Source of the DNA: Elusimicrobiota bacterium
GTDB taxonomy: Bacteria; Elusimicrobiota; Elusimicrobia; UBA1565; UBA9628
Assembly (NCBI GenBank): GCA_016234805.1
Contig: JACRNU010000055.1
Location: forward strand, 1 to 64,000
Direction: 5' to 3'
DNA length: 64,000 bases
Made by a program: the position numbers and the translations under genes. The notes below the pieces were generated by a model. That model was not told the DNA's origin and searched no databases. It saw only the letters and a program-made list of their open reading frames with translations. Positions 45,047 to 53,398 of this stretch are shown piece after piece. How positions within the stretch are numbered: position 1 is the stretch's first letter; every line of letters starts with the position of its first letter.

Positions 45047-46434
45047 GCCTGAAGACCCGGTTCGGCCTGGTCATCGGCGCCATGGTGCTCTTCGTGGTGG
45101 CTGCCACGACCGGCATCCTCTATTGGACCGAGAAGAGCTTCCTTGCCCGCGAAGCCATGGAGCGCCAGGAGACCGCCCTGGCCGCGCTCTCCCAGGTGGC
45201 CCGGGAGAGCCACCTCAGCCAGGACGACCTCATGCTCATCAACTACGTGCTGAGCCTCCCGGCCAAGGACCCGGACATCCTCTTCGCCTATGTGGCGGCG
45301 CCTGACGCCAAAGGCGTGCCCCAGGTCCTGGCCCACACCATCAAGGACCTCTCTGGAGTGCCCCTTTCGACCCTCCCCCCGTCCCCTCCTGGCAGCCGGG
45401 TCCTAAGAGAGACCGTGCCGCAGAGACCTGATGCCGCGGCCGAGGCTGTGTTGGCGGTGTCGCAGGAAAAGGTCGCGGCTTCGGTCGAGGCGAGCCTTTC
45501 GCGCACCCGCAAACGCATCGCCGGAGTCACCGGGGTCATGGTCCTGCTCGGCTTGACCGCTTCCACGGCCCTCGCAATATCGCTCACCCGCCCCATCTCC
45601 AGGCTCGCGCAGGGAGCCGGGCTCCTCGGCCAGGGCAAGCTCGGCACCCGCATCCCGGCCGAAGGGTCGGACGAGATCGCCCAGCTCTCCCGGGAGTTCA
45701 ACAACATGGCACACCGTCTCGAGAAGCTCGACGAGATGAAGAAGGACTTCGTGTCCTCGGTCACTCACGAGCTCAAGAGCCCCCTGGCCGCCATCGACTC
45801 CACCCTCGAGCTCATCCTCCACGAGAGCAAAAAGGAGCGCGACCCGTCCAAGTGGCTCGAGGACGTGGCCGCCATCCGCAACCACACCGGCCGGCTCTCC
45901 CGCTTCGTCACCGACCTCCTCGACCTTGCCAAGATCGAGAAGGGAGCCTTCTCCATCCAGAGGGCCGACCTCGACGTGGCCGAGACCGCGCGGGAAGTGA
46001 CGGCCTTCCTCTCCCCGCTTGCGGACAAGAACGGGGTCTCCCTGCGCGGGCCCAAGGACGGCGCCGGCCTCCCGAGAGCCTTCGCGGACAGCGAGCGCGT
46101 GCGCCAGGTCTTCATCAATCTCGTGTCCAACGCCCTTAAGTTCACCCCGAAGGGCGGTACCGTCTCCGTCGAGATCGCGAAGTCTGACAACCGCCTGCTC
46201 TGCTCCGTATCCGACACCGGCATCGGCATCAAGCCCGAAGACCTGGGACGCATCTTCGACAAGTTCGAGCAGGTCCGGGAGGCTCGCAGCGCCGCCCAAG
46301 GGCCCAAGGGCACGGGCCTGGGCCTGTCCATCTGCAAGGCCATCGTGGAGGCCCACGACGGCAGGATCTGGGCCGAGAGCGAGCCGGGCAAGGGATCAAA
46401 ATTCTGTTTCACCCTGCCCGGAGGCAAGGCATGA
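45043..46434 (+). CDS. Membrane sensor histidine kinase
   Basis: A 463-residue kinase: two membrane segments (~10-30 and ~163-185) bracketing a periplasmic sensor of ~130 residues, HAMP (~185-240), HisKA with phosphoacceptor in VTHELKSPLAAID, and HATPase (N box FINLVSNALKFTPKGG, VSDTGIGIKPED, GTGLGLSICKAI). GTG overlaps the TPR gene stop. It is the only stand-alone membrane kinase in the window. Confidence 0.93.
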   Translation: MSLKTRFGLVIGAMVLFVVAATTGILYWTEKSFLAREAMERQETALAALSQVARESHLSQDDLMLINYVLSLPAKDPDILFAYVAAPDAKGVPQVLAHTIKDLSGVPLSTLPPSPPGSRVLRETVPQRPDAAAEAVLAVSQEKVAASVEASLSRTRKRIAGVTGVMVLLGLTASTALAISLTRPISRLAQGAGLLGQGKLGTRIPAEGSDEIAQLSREFNNMAHRLEKLDEMKKDFVSSVTHELKSPLAAIDSTLELILHESKKERDPSKWLEDVAAIRNHTGRLSRFVTDLLDLAKIEKGAFSIQRADLDVAETAREVTAFLSPLADKNGVSLRGPKDGAGLPRAFADSERVRQVFINLVSNALKFTPKGGTVSVEIAKSDNRLLCSVSDTGIGIKPEDLGRIFDKFEQVREARSAAQGPKGTGLGLSICKAIVEAHDGRIWAESEPGKGSKFCFTLPGGKA

Positions 46435-46808
46435 AGAGAGCGCTCATCGTCGAAGACGAGCCCGATTTCGCCAGGATCGTCAAGCGCATCCTCGAACCCG
46501 AGGGTTTCACCGTGCACTGGTCCGAGTCGGCCGAAGACGGCTGGCAGGTCCTGCAGTCGCAGGCGTGCGATCTCGCCATCCTCGACTGGAACCTGCCCGG
46601 CATGTCCGGCATCGACCTGTGCCGCCGCATCCGTTCGGACACCCGCTTCCAGAGCCTGCCTGTGGCCCTCCTGACCGTCCGGAACCTGCCCGAACAACAG
46701 GTCCAGGGACTCAAGGAGTCCGGAGCGGATCTCTACCTGACCAAGCCCATCAAGCCCGGCGAATTCCTCGCGCGCATCCAGAGCCTGGTGGGGTTCCTGG
46801 AAAGATGA
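46431..46808 (+). CDS. Receiver protein, partner of the kinase
   Basis: A 125-residue CheY-like domain: IVEDEPDF, phosphoacceptor in LAILDWNLPGMSG, Thr in LLTVRNL, Lys in YLTKPIKPGEF. Its ATG overlaps the kinase stop, so the pair is the natural two-component couple. With no DNA-binding domain, it may act on the secretion proteins directly. Confidence 0.9.
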   Translation: MKRALIVEDEPDFARIVKRILEPEGFTVHWSESAEDGWQVLQSQACDLAILDWNLPGMSGIDLCRRIRSDTRFQSLPVALLTVRNLPEQQVQGLKESGADLYLTKPIKPGEFLARIQSLVGFLER

Positions 46809-46841
46809 CGATGCGAACAATAAGCCGCCAACAAAACGAAA

Positions 46842-46862
46842 GGCCCCGGATGAACCGGGGCC
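46842..46862. terminator. Hairpin after the PorV operon
   Basis: GGCCCCGG, ATGAA loop, CCGGGGCC: 8-bp perfect GC stem. On plus it is not followed by a T run; on minus it is followed by TTTCGTTTTGTT. It lies in the 175-nt leader before the tail-fibre-like gene, so it could also be a leader structure. No known riboswitch motif was recognised. Confidence 0.45.
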
Positions 46863-46983
46863 CAGGGTCGTCTAACGGAATGCCAGCCGTCAACTACTTT
46901 AAGTGTAGCATGGGTTCCCCGTCATTTCAAGATATACGACTGAGCCTCGAAAAAGTTCCCTTCGTCGCCTGGAGAGGTGCATT

Positions 46984-49377
46984 ATGAAGACCCGAATCCT
47001 CGGCAAAATCTTCTCAGCCGCCATCGCCCTGAGCCTGGCGGCCCAGCCCGCCCTGGCAGCCGTGCCCCAGCGCATCCTCTACCAGGGCACCCTGCGCCAG
47101 ACAGGGGGCCTCTACACCGGCAACGCCACCTTCCTCTTCCGCATCACCAACTCCTCGGGCGGCACCGAGTATTGGAACTCAGGCTCCACCGTGGTGGCCG
47201 TGACCTCCGGGCTATTCCGCTATCCGTTGGGCACCGACAATCCCGGCACCGGGCCCGACGAATCCGCCTCCTTCCTCACCATCGACTGGTCCAACATCTC
47301 CCCCTACATCGAAGTCACCGTGAACGGCAACCTCCGCTCCCCGCGCGAGGAGATACAGTCGGTCCCCTACGCCATCTTCAACTCGGCCGCGACCGACTCG
47401 GTCAACCCCAGGGTCATGCGCTCCGGAGACACCATGACCGGCCAGCTCACCCTCTACGGCTCCACCCTCACCGTGACCGGCAACGCCTTCTCGGTCGGCG
47501 TCTCGACCCTGGTGGTCAAGGACGGCAACGTCGGCATCGGAACGTCAAGTCCCTCCACCACGCTTCATGTCTCGGGCACCGCCCCCTCCATCCGTCTGGA
47601 GCACACAAGCGGCCCGGACATCACCATGCACACCAATGACGGCAGCGGATTTGCCGGGATCAAGATCACCGAAGGGACGAACCTCCTGAGCATCCAGGAT
47701 TCCGGCGACACGGTCCTGGGGCGCGCCAGCGGCAGCGTCGGCATCGGCATCTCGAACCCCTCCAGCAAGCTCCACGTCCTCAACGGGGACATCCGCATCT
47801 CGACGAACGACGCGGTCAGCCGAGGCATCATCTTCAAGGATGGGACGACCCAGACCACCGCGGCCATGGGCGGCAACCTCTGGGCGGACCGAGGATCCAA
47901 CGATATTTCCAACACCAACACGGCCAAGGTGGGCATCGGCATCACGAACCCCTCCTTCACGCTCGATGTCAACGGCTCCGTCAACACGTCGGATGCGCGG
48001 GGTCTCTATCAGCTCGGCGCCAGGGTGTTCGCCTCGAGCAACACGAATGTCCTCGCCGGCGAAACCGCCGGCGCCGCATCCCAGGCGGACGCTTTCGACA
48101 ACGTGTTCGTGGGCTCATCCGCCGGCGACGACAACACCAGCGGCGACGACAACGTCTTCATCGGCTACAGCGCGGGCGACGGCAATACCACCGGCATCCG
48201 GAACACCTTCATCGGCAGCAACGCGGGCGCCTCGAACATCAGCGGCAGCAGGAACGTCTTCCTAGGCTATCAGGCGGGGTTCAGCGAGACGAACTCGGAC
48301 AAGCTCTACATCGACAACTCCAACGCCGCCTCCCCCCTCATCTGGGGAGACTTCAACACGAACGTCGTGAACGTGACCGGCTCCCTGGGCATCGGATTGA
48401 CGAACCCTTCAGGCTCTTTCGAGACATTCAACGACGTCAACGCCCCCTCGCTCATGAACATCAGCAATCCTAATGCGGGAACCGTGGCCTACTCGGAACT
48501 CAACCTCCGCAACGACTCCGGAGCCCAAAGCGGCTTGAGGATCACGGCGATGGGCACAGGGTTCACGACCGCGGAACCCTTCGTGCAGGACGCCGGAGCC
48601 GTGATCGCGGACCTGAACCTCTCGGGCGGCCTGTCCGTGGGGTCCCGGGCCGCCGCCCCGGTACGGTTCTACGCCAACGGAACCGAATACATGCGCCTTA
48701 CCAGCGGCGGCCTCATCGGGATGGGCGCCCCGAGCCCGTCCGCAAGCTACCGATTGACCCTGCGGGGCGATGGCTCCGTGTCCCCGCTGGGCGGCCTCGC
48801 CATGTACGCGGGCGCCAACAGCGGGGCGTTCCTCGGCTACCCCACCGCTGCGAACACCGTGGACTTCGAACTCTGGAACGCGAACAACGGCTACTTGAGG
48901 TTCGGCGCGAACAACGCCGAACAGATGCGCATCACGAACGCGGGCATCGTGGATATGCCCAACCAGTCCGCGGCCCGCGCCTACCGGTCCGGGTCGGTCC
49001 AGTCGATCCCGGACGTCGGCTTCACCCAGGTCCAGCTCAACGGCGAGGACTTCGACCGCCAGAACGAGTTCGACACCGGGGCCTACACCTTCACGGCCAC
49101 CCGCGCGGGGTACTACTCCGTCAGCGGCACGGTCACCTATACGGGCCTGACGGACCAGATGTGGTTCTGCGCCCTGATCTATAAGAACGGGGGGATGGTC
49201 GCTAGGAACAACGTCGGCGCCAGCGGCGCGAACGACCAGAGCAGCACCGTCACCACCGTGGTCTATCTTGCGGTCGGGGACAACATCGCGCTCTACACCT
49301 ATCAGAACAGCGGCGGTGCCAAGAACATCAATTTCGGCACGGCAGAGACCTACCTGTCCGTCGTCAAACAGCTCTAG
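46984..49377 (+). CDS. Large secreted tail-fibre-like protein with C1q-like end
   Basis: A 797-residue exported protein: signal peptide (FSAAIALSLAAQPALA), an N-terminal domain common to cell-surface fibre proteins (RILYQGTLRQTGGLYTGNAT), repeated GNVGIGTSSPSTTLHV-type motifs (at least four), a run of NVFIGYSAGDGNTTG-like repeats (head-domain-like), and a C-terminal C1q/TNF-like jelly roll (FDTGAYTFTATRAGYYSVSG). These suggest a trimeric surface fibre. GGAGAGG precedes ATG. It may be the adhesin of an accessory island. Confidence 0.75.
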   Translation: MKTRILGKIFSAAIALSLAAQPALAAVPQRILYQGTLRQTGGLYTGNATFLFRITNSSGGTEYWNSGSTVVAVTSGLFRYPLGTDNPGTGPDESASFLTIDWSNISPYIEVTVNGNLRSPREEIQSVPYAIFNSAATDSVNPRVMRSGDTMTGQLTLYGSTLTVTGNAFSVGVSTLVVKDGNVGIGTSSPSTTLHVSGTAPSIRLEHTSGPDITMHTNDGSGFAGIKITEGTNLLSIQDSGDTVLGRASGSVGIGISNPSSKLHVLNGDIRISTNDAVSRGIIFKDGTTQTTAAMGGNLWADRGSNDISNTNTAKVGIGITNPSFTLDVNGSVNTSDARGLYQLGARVFASSNTNVLAGETAGAASQADAFDNVFVGSSAGDDNTSGDDNVFIGYSAGDGNTTGIRNTFIGSNAGASNISGSRNVFLGYQAGFSETNSDKLYIDNSNAASPLIWGDFNTNVVNVTGSLGIGLTNPSGSFETFNDVNAPSLMNISNPNAGTVAYSELNLRNDSGAQSGLRITAMGTGFTTAEPFVQDAGAVIADLNLSGGLSVGSRAAAPVRFYANGTEYMRLTSGGLIGMGAPSPSASYRLTLRGDGSVSPLGGLAMYAGANSGAFLGYPTAANTVDFELWNANNGYLRFGANNAEQMRITNAGIVDMPNQSAARAYRSGSVQSIPDVGFTQVQLNGEDFDRQNEFDTGAYTFTATRAGYYSVSGTVTYTGLTDQMWFCALIYKNGGMVARNNVGASGANDQSSTVTTVVYLAVGDNIALYTYQNSGGAKNINFGTAETYLSVVKQL

Positions 49378-49392
49378 GAAGGCGGGAGCCTC

Positions 49393-49431
49393 GGACAGGT
49401 CGTAGGCGTATTCGACCGGCCCGGCGTCGGG
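49393..49431. other. hipA-derived scar sequence
   Basis: 49393-49408 matches 50730-50745, and 49401-49431 matches 51086-51116 exactly (31 bp); both targets lie inside the hipA gene. The two hipA segments share CGTAGGCG, where they are joined here. On minus this reads PDAGPVEYAYDLS, a fusion of two separate hipA segments. It looks like the remnant of a second hipA copy that lost ~340 bp by microhomology deletion. Confidence 0.6.
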
Positions 49432-49458
49432 ACAGCGATTCCGAGAGGCCCCCTGGAC

Positions 49459-49776
49459 GTGCAGAGCGGCTCGGCCAAGCTGGTGGTCACGAACACCGCC
49501 TCCATCCCCGACACAGGGAGCCTCGCGCTGGAGACCCTGGTGACGGGCCAGCACGGGGTCCTCACCGTCGTCGAGGACACCGGCAACTGCGCCGGGCAGG
49601 TCTACATCAGGGGCGCGATCAACGCCTCCACGATCCTCTCGGACCCGCTCGCCTGCCTTGCCACGAGCGACACGCCAGGAAGGGTCTCCATCATCGCGGA
49701 CGGAGACGGCACCTACACCTTGAAGAACAACCGGGGCGCTGCGAGGACATACTCCCTCCTCTATAACGGCTTCTAG
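49459..49776 (+). pseudogene. Fragment of a structural/fibre-type protein
   Basis: An open frame of 105 codons without ribosome site or proper start, reading as beta-rich secreted protein sequence (SGSAKLVVTNTASIPDTGSL ... NNRGAARTYSLLYNGF). It looks like the 3' end of a larger surface protein, joined upstream to the hipA scar. Probably decayed rather than expressed. Confidence 0.45.
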
Positions 49777-49804
49777 GCTCGGCCCTCCGCCTTGCGAATG
49801 GTGG

Positions 49805-50080
49805 TCATTGAGATTTCAAGAAGCGCCGGATATCGTCATGGCTCCCATAAAGCAGGTATCTTATCGTGCCTTCGCGGCGCAGATACAGGACCCGGTCATG
49901 GATGTCCACGCGGAACTCGAAGAATTGGTCCCTGAGGTGCTTCATCCGGAGTCCCCTATGGAACCGGCCGGCCTCCCAGGCGGCCTCGAACTTGGCTACG
50001 GCGCCGTACAGACGCAGGGCTTGGCCGCGGGAAAGCGAACCGATAGTCGCGTGGAACGACTTCGCGTAGTCGAATCGCAC
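49805..50080 (-). CDS. RelE/ParE-type toxin
   Basis: A 91-residue small basic protein (HLRDQFFEFRVDIHDRVLYL ... RYLLYGSHDDIRRFLKSQ) with the RelE-superfamily pattern of a central beta-sheet and a C-terminal short helix. It begins 4 nt after the AbrB-like antitoxin stop. Expected to inhibit growth, probably by mRNA cleavage on ribosomes; this is inferred from the fold and pairing. Confidence 0.75.
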   Translation of the reverse strand: MRFDYAKSFHATIGSLSRGQALRLYGAVAKFEAAWEAGRFHRGLRMKHLRDQFFEFRVDIHDRVLYLRREGTIRYLLYGSHDDIRRFLKSQ

Positions 50081-50084
50081 TTGG

Positions 50085-50369
50085 TCAGCGCAGCTTCAGC
50101 CGCGACTTGAGGTGCCGCAGGGAAGCCTGGGAGTCGAGCCCTGCCGCGGCCGGAGGCTGGGCAGCCAGTATTCGGATCTTCGCCCATTCCTCTTCGGTGA
50201 AGGGATCGCTGGTGGGGACCGGCTCGATCCTGGTCAGGGCCACGCGGTTGCCTTCGACGATGAATCCTACCAAGTCGCGGGCCTCCTTGAAGCCGAGGGC
50301 CTTTCGGACGGCCTTGGGAAGCGTCACCTGCGCTTTATTGCCTAGTTGGCTGAAATACATGTGCTCCAT
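50085..50369 (-). CDS. AbrB/SpoVT-type antitoxin
   Basis: A 94-residue protein with an N-terminal swapped-hairpin DNA-binding motif (FSQLGNKAQVTLPKAVRKAL) and a C-terminal toxin-binding tail. Start ATG 50369 follows a clear GAGGAGG site. It precedes and nearly abuts the toxin gene, as expected. It likely represses its own promoter, where an inverted repeat lies at 50388-50403. Confidence 0.8.
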   Translation of the reverse strand: MEHMYFSQLGNKAQVTLPKAVRKALGFKEARDLVGFIVEGNRVALTRIEPVPTSDPFTEEEWAKIRILAAQPPAAAGLDSQASLRHLKSRLKLR

Positions 50370-50387
50370 GTTCCTCCTCAATTGTCG

Positions 50388-50403
50388 GGAATCTGAGAAT
50401 TCC
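50388..50403. promoter_or_regulatory. Candidate antitoxin operator
   Basis: GGAAT, six bases, ATTCC: an inverted repeat in the 5' region of the toxin-antitoxin operon. The AT-rich stretch next to it (50399-50416) may hold the promoter. Confidence 0.3.
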
Positions 50404-50492
50404 TACTAATAGTCTACCGGCTGCCGTCCGGCCTGTCAAGGGGGCCCGACCTTCTCCCCCAGGCGAACCCATCGGGACGCCGCTCGCCTGGT

Positions 50493-51716
50493 TCAGGACA
50501 GCTTCGGGAAGGAGGACGCGATCCGGCGGGCGCAGGCCTTCGAGACGCCGGCCCGGGAGGCAACGACGGCCCAACGGCCGACGGAGGCTCGGACCTCTTC
50601 GATGATGGCGAGGGCCTGGGGCTTGGACACGCCGGCGGCCTCGGCCAGGCGGAGGAGGTGCGCCCTGTCGGGATTCTTTCCCTCTCCGGCGAGCGTCATC
50701 GAATGCTCGCCGCCGGGGCCGGAGGCGTAGGACAGGTCGTAGGCGGGAGAAAGCGTCCAGTCTCCGCTCGCGGAGTCCATGAGGAACGCGAAGTTCTTCA
50801 CGTGGTCGTCCCGGTTATGGGCCGCAACATTGAACACCCCCCTTCGAAAGGCCCGAAGGACGGCCTGGTGATCGCGCGTCAACACCGAGGCCGCCTTGAA
50901 GAGGTCGGCGTAATCGGCCGACGGGACGCGAAAATCAGCCTGAATGAGATTGCCGAAGGTATGGACATGGATCCGCCGGCTGCGGTCGCGGTCGAACCGC
51001 TTGACCCCGAAGAAGAGCTCCCCGGCGGAAGTCTCGAAAAGACGCGTCGGAGGCATGTCGATGCCGGCCGCGAAGGCCATGAGGCCGTAGGCGTATTCGA
51101 CCGGCCCGGCGTCGGGCATGTCTTTCTTGGCCGCGAACTTGACGATCCAATGTTCGAATCCTTCCGGCAGGTCGTCCTCGCCGGAGAGGAGGCGGTCCCC
51201 ATGCACGCCGACCAGCACCTTGGGCCGGGCGCCTCCCGGAGAGCCGCCCGCCCGCAGGAGCTGGGGCAGCACGTCTACGGCGGCGCCGGAGAGGATCTCT
51301 TGAGACCGGCGGGCGAGGTCGTGCAAATCGAAGGCTCCGGCGCCGGAGTCCCCCTGCTCGGTTGGAGGGTGGTAGGTCAGCGCGCCCATCGTCTTCGTGC
51401 CCAGCCATGAAAGACGGTCCAAGGGGCTGACAACGGCCGGGTCCATGCCCCTTGAACGGAGATGCCGGTCCATGAGCAGCAAGCCCCAGCCATCGGGCAA
51501 GGAGTCGTCGAAAAGCCCCGGCAGCGGCCCGAAGGCATGGTCCGCATGCTCGAAGAGCCCCGCCTGGAAAGGCAGGCGGAAGGGCGAGAGATTCAACCCC
51601 GAGGCGAGGAACCCGGGCGCGTACTCGAAATAGACCCGTCTTCGCTCCTCGGCCAGGGCGCCGACGAAGAGCGGCTCGCCTGGGCCGGCCGCGAGTCGAA
51701 CCTGGAGCTTCTTCAG
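50493..51716 (-). CDS. hipA: HipA-type serine/threonine kinase toxin, apparent CTG start
   Basis: A 407-residue HipA: N-terminal subdomain (KKLQVRLAAGPGEPLFVGAL), kinase core with GGARPKVLVGV, Lys in HWIVKFAAK, catalytic loop NVAAHNRDDHVKNFAF and Mg site LSPAYDLSYA. HipA kinases phosphorylate tRNA synthetases and cause dormancy. The frame has no ATG, GTG or TTG at the expected N-terminus; CTG at 51716 overlaps the hipB stop (CTGA) at exactly the place an ATGA overlap would be. The first ATG-like downstream start (51596) would remove ~40 conserved residues. Confidence 0.85.
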   Translation of the reverse strand: MKKLQVRLAAGPGEPLFVGALAEERRRVYFEYAPGFLASGLNLSPFRLPFQAGLFEHADHAFGPLPGLFDDSLPDGWGLLLMDRHLRSRGMDPAVVSPLDRLSWLGTKTMGALTYHPPTEQGDSGAGAFDLHDLARRSQEILSGAAVDVLPQLLRAGGSPGGARPKVLVGVHGDRLLSGEDDLPEGFEHWIVKFAAKKDMPDAGPVEYAYGLMAFAAGIDMPPTRLFETSAGELFFGVKRFDRDRSRRIHVHTFGNLIQADFRVPSADYADLFKAASVLTRDHQAVLRAFRRGVFNVAAHNRDDHVKNFAFLMDSASGDWTLSPAYDLSYASGPGGEHSMTLAGEGKNPDRAHLLRLAEAAGVSKPQALAIIEEVRASVGRWAVVASRAGVSKACARRIASSFPKLS

Positions 51717-52024
51717 ACCCGGCCTCTCTTGCGGGTCGGCGCTGCGGCGCGCTCATCGAGTTCCGCGAGGCTCCGCGCCGCGGGCGGCTGGAACAGCCCG
51801 CCGAATTCCTCCAGGCGGGCCAAGGCGTGCGCGGCCTTGAGGACCAGCTCCAGTGAGGCCTTGCCCGCGTTCTCGAACCGCTTGAGGGACGCGGCCGAGA
51901 TGCCGGAGCGTTTCGCCATGGTTTGCCGAGTCCAGCCTTTGAGCAGCCGAAGCGCGCGCATGCGCTCAGCCAGAGCCTTGCCCATCTCAGCGGGCGCCAT
52001 CGGCAACAGGGTCATCGCGCTCAT
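51713..52024 (-). CDS. hipB: HipB-type antitoxin
   Basis: A 103-residue Xre/Cro-like helix-turn-helix protein (MRALRLLKGWTRQTMAKRSG, ISAASLKRFENAGKAS) with a charged C-terminal tail. ATG 52024 is preceded by AAAGG and TACAAT 11 nt upstream (minus, 52036-52041). It is directly before hipA. The upstream ~100 bp is strikingly AT-rich for this genome, which suggests acquisition by transfer. Confidence 0.82.
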   Translation of the reverse strand: MSAMTLLPMAPAEMGKALAERMRALRLLKGWTRQTMAKRSGISAASLKRFENAGKASLELVLKAAHALARLEEFGGLFQPPAARSLAELDERAAAPTRKRGRV

Positions 52025-52200
52025 CCTTTGAGTGTATTGTATATGATGAATCAATAAAAGTCAATATGTTGTCTGTTGATAGGATTATTTCCATATTACA
52101 GATAATCAATTGTCTACTATTATTTGACCAGCGTGCCTGATCGAACTCGGGCGCCTTCGGCTCGGCTCAGTCGGAGAGGACGGCGCTCCATCTCGGCGGT

Positions 52201-53325
52201 TCAGGGAGGAGGCAGCCTCAGCCAGAAGGTGCTGCCCTCGCCGGGCGTGCTCTCCACGCTCACGCTGCCGCCGTGGGCCTCCGCGATCCTCTTGACCAGG
52301 GCCAGGCCCAGGCCCAGGCCGCGGACCTTGCGGGTCATGAAGTCCGCGATCTGGTAGAAGGCGTCGAAGATGGTGAGCCTCTGGTCCAAGGGCACGCCTT
52401 CGCCGGTGTCCTTGACCGCGAACTCGACCCCGGTCGGGGAGGACTGGACCACGATGTCCACGGAGCCGTTCTGCTTGTTGAACCGGATGGCGTTCAAGAC
52501 CAGGTGGCGCAGGGCCTTGGCCAGGAGCTCCCGATCGGCCATGACGTGCGCGGGCTCGCCTGCCATGAAGGCCGTGACCTTGATGCCGCGGGCCTTCCAC
52601 TCGGGCCCGGTCTCCTCCACCACCCGCTGGACCAGGGGAGCGACCTCCACATCGGTCTTCTCCACGTCGAGGCCGGGGTCCTGGATCTCGGCGAAGCTCA
52701 CGATGTCTTCCACGACCTCGCGCAGGCGGCGTGCTCCGTCCATGGCGGTCTTGAGCTTCTCGGCCGAGCACTGGGGGTCGGCCTGGTTCTTGACCGCGGC
52801 TTCGATGCAGCCGAGGATCTGGGCCATGGGGGTGCGCAGTTCGTGGCTGACTCGGCAGATGAAGCCTTCCTTGAGCTGCTCCATCCTTTTGAGCTCCTGA
52901 TAGGCGGCCTGCAGCTCCTCCCGGAGGTGGCGTTCCGTGGCGAGCTCTTCCTTGGTGGCGCGGGCCTCGACGCAGCGGCGCACCACGGTGCGCAGCTCAT
53001 CCTTGGTCACGGGCTTGCGGATGTAGTCGTAAGCCCCCTCCTTGACCGCGGCGATGGCGGTGTCCAGGGAAGGCGCGCCTGTCATGAGGATGACGTCCGT
53101 GGAGGGCGAGCGGGTCTTGACCCCGCGGATGAGCTCGATGCCGGACATGCCCGGCATCATGAGGTCGGTCAGGACGATGTCGTAGTGGGCGATGAGCTTA
53201 TCGAGCGCCTGCGCGCCGGATGAGGCCTCCTCCACGGGATAGCCCTCTCCCCGGAGGATCTTGGCGCACATGAAGAGGAGGTCCGCGTCGTCGTCGACCA
53301 CCAGGATGGTCTGGTTGCGCGCCAT
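52201..53325 (-). CDS. Receiver-histidine kinase hybrid, cytoplasmic
   Basis: A 374-residue protein: N-terminal receiver (VVDDDADL, phosphoacceptor in IVLTDLMMPGMSG, Lys in YIRKPVTKDEL), a short coiled coil (~120-145), HisKA with VSHELRTPMAQIL, and HATPase (HLVLNAIRFNKQNG, VKDTGEGVPLDQ, GLGLGLALVKRI). No membrane segment. It probably relays phosphate from another kinase. Start at 53325 follows a TAAATA-like box 6-7 nt upstream on the minus strand. Confidence 0.92.
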   Translation of the reverse strand: MARNQTILVVDDDADLLFMCAKILRGEGYPVEEASSGAQALDKLIAHYDIVLTDLMMPGMSGIELIRGVKTRSPSTDVILMTGAPSLDTAIAAVKEGAYDYIRKPVTKDELRTVVRRCVEARATKEELATERHLREELQAAYQELKRMEQLKEGFICRVSHELRTPMAQILGCIEAAVKNQADPQCSAEKLKTAMDGARRLREVVEDIVSFAEIQDPGLDVEKTDVEVAPLVQRVVEETGPEWKARGIKVTAFMAGEPAHVMADRELLAKALRHLVLNAIRFNKQNGSVDIVVQSSPTGVEFAVKDTGEGVPLDQRLTIFDAFYQIADFMTRKVRGLGLGLALVKRIAEAHGGSVSVESTPGEGSTFWLRLPPP

Positions 53326-53371
53326 GGGGCATATTTAACGCCTCTTGAACGATGAATGCAAGCCACTTTGG

Positions 53372-53377
53372 TATAAT
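53372..53377 (+). promoter_or_regulatory. -10 box of the FAD-oxidase gene
   Basis: Perfect TATAAT, 21 nt before ATG 53399, in the 73-bp divergent region shared with the kinase gene. Confidence 0.5.
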
Positions 53378-53398
53378 CCCGCGCTTGGAAACCACACG

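Noticed and set aside
46809..46983. Riboswitch in the leader of the fibre-like gene
   Set aside because: There is one good hairpin, but I could not match any known aptamer consensus; kept only as a hairpin.
49459..49776. Independent small secreted protein gene
   Set aside because: No start with ribosome site or signal peptide; it looks like the end of a larger protein next to rearranged DNA.
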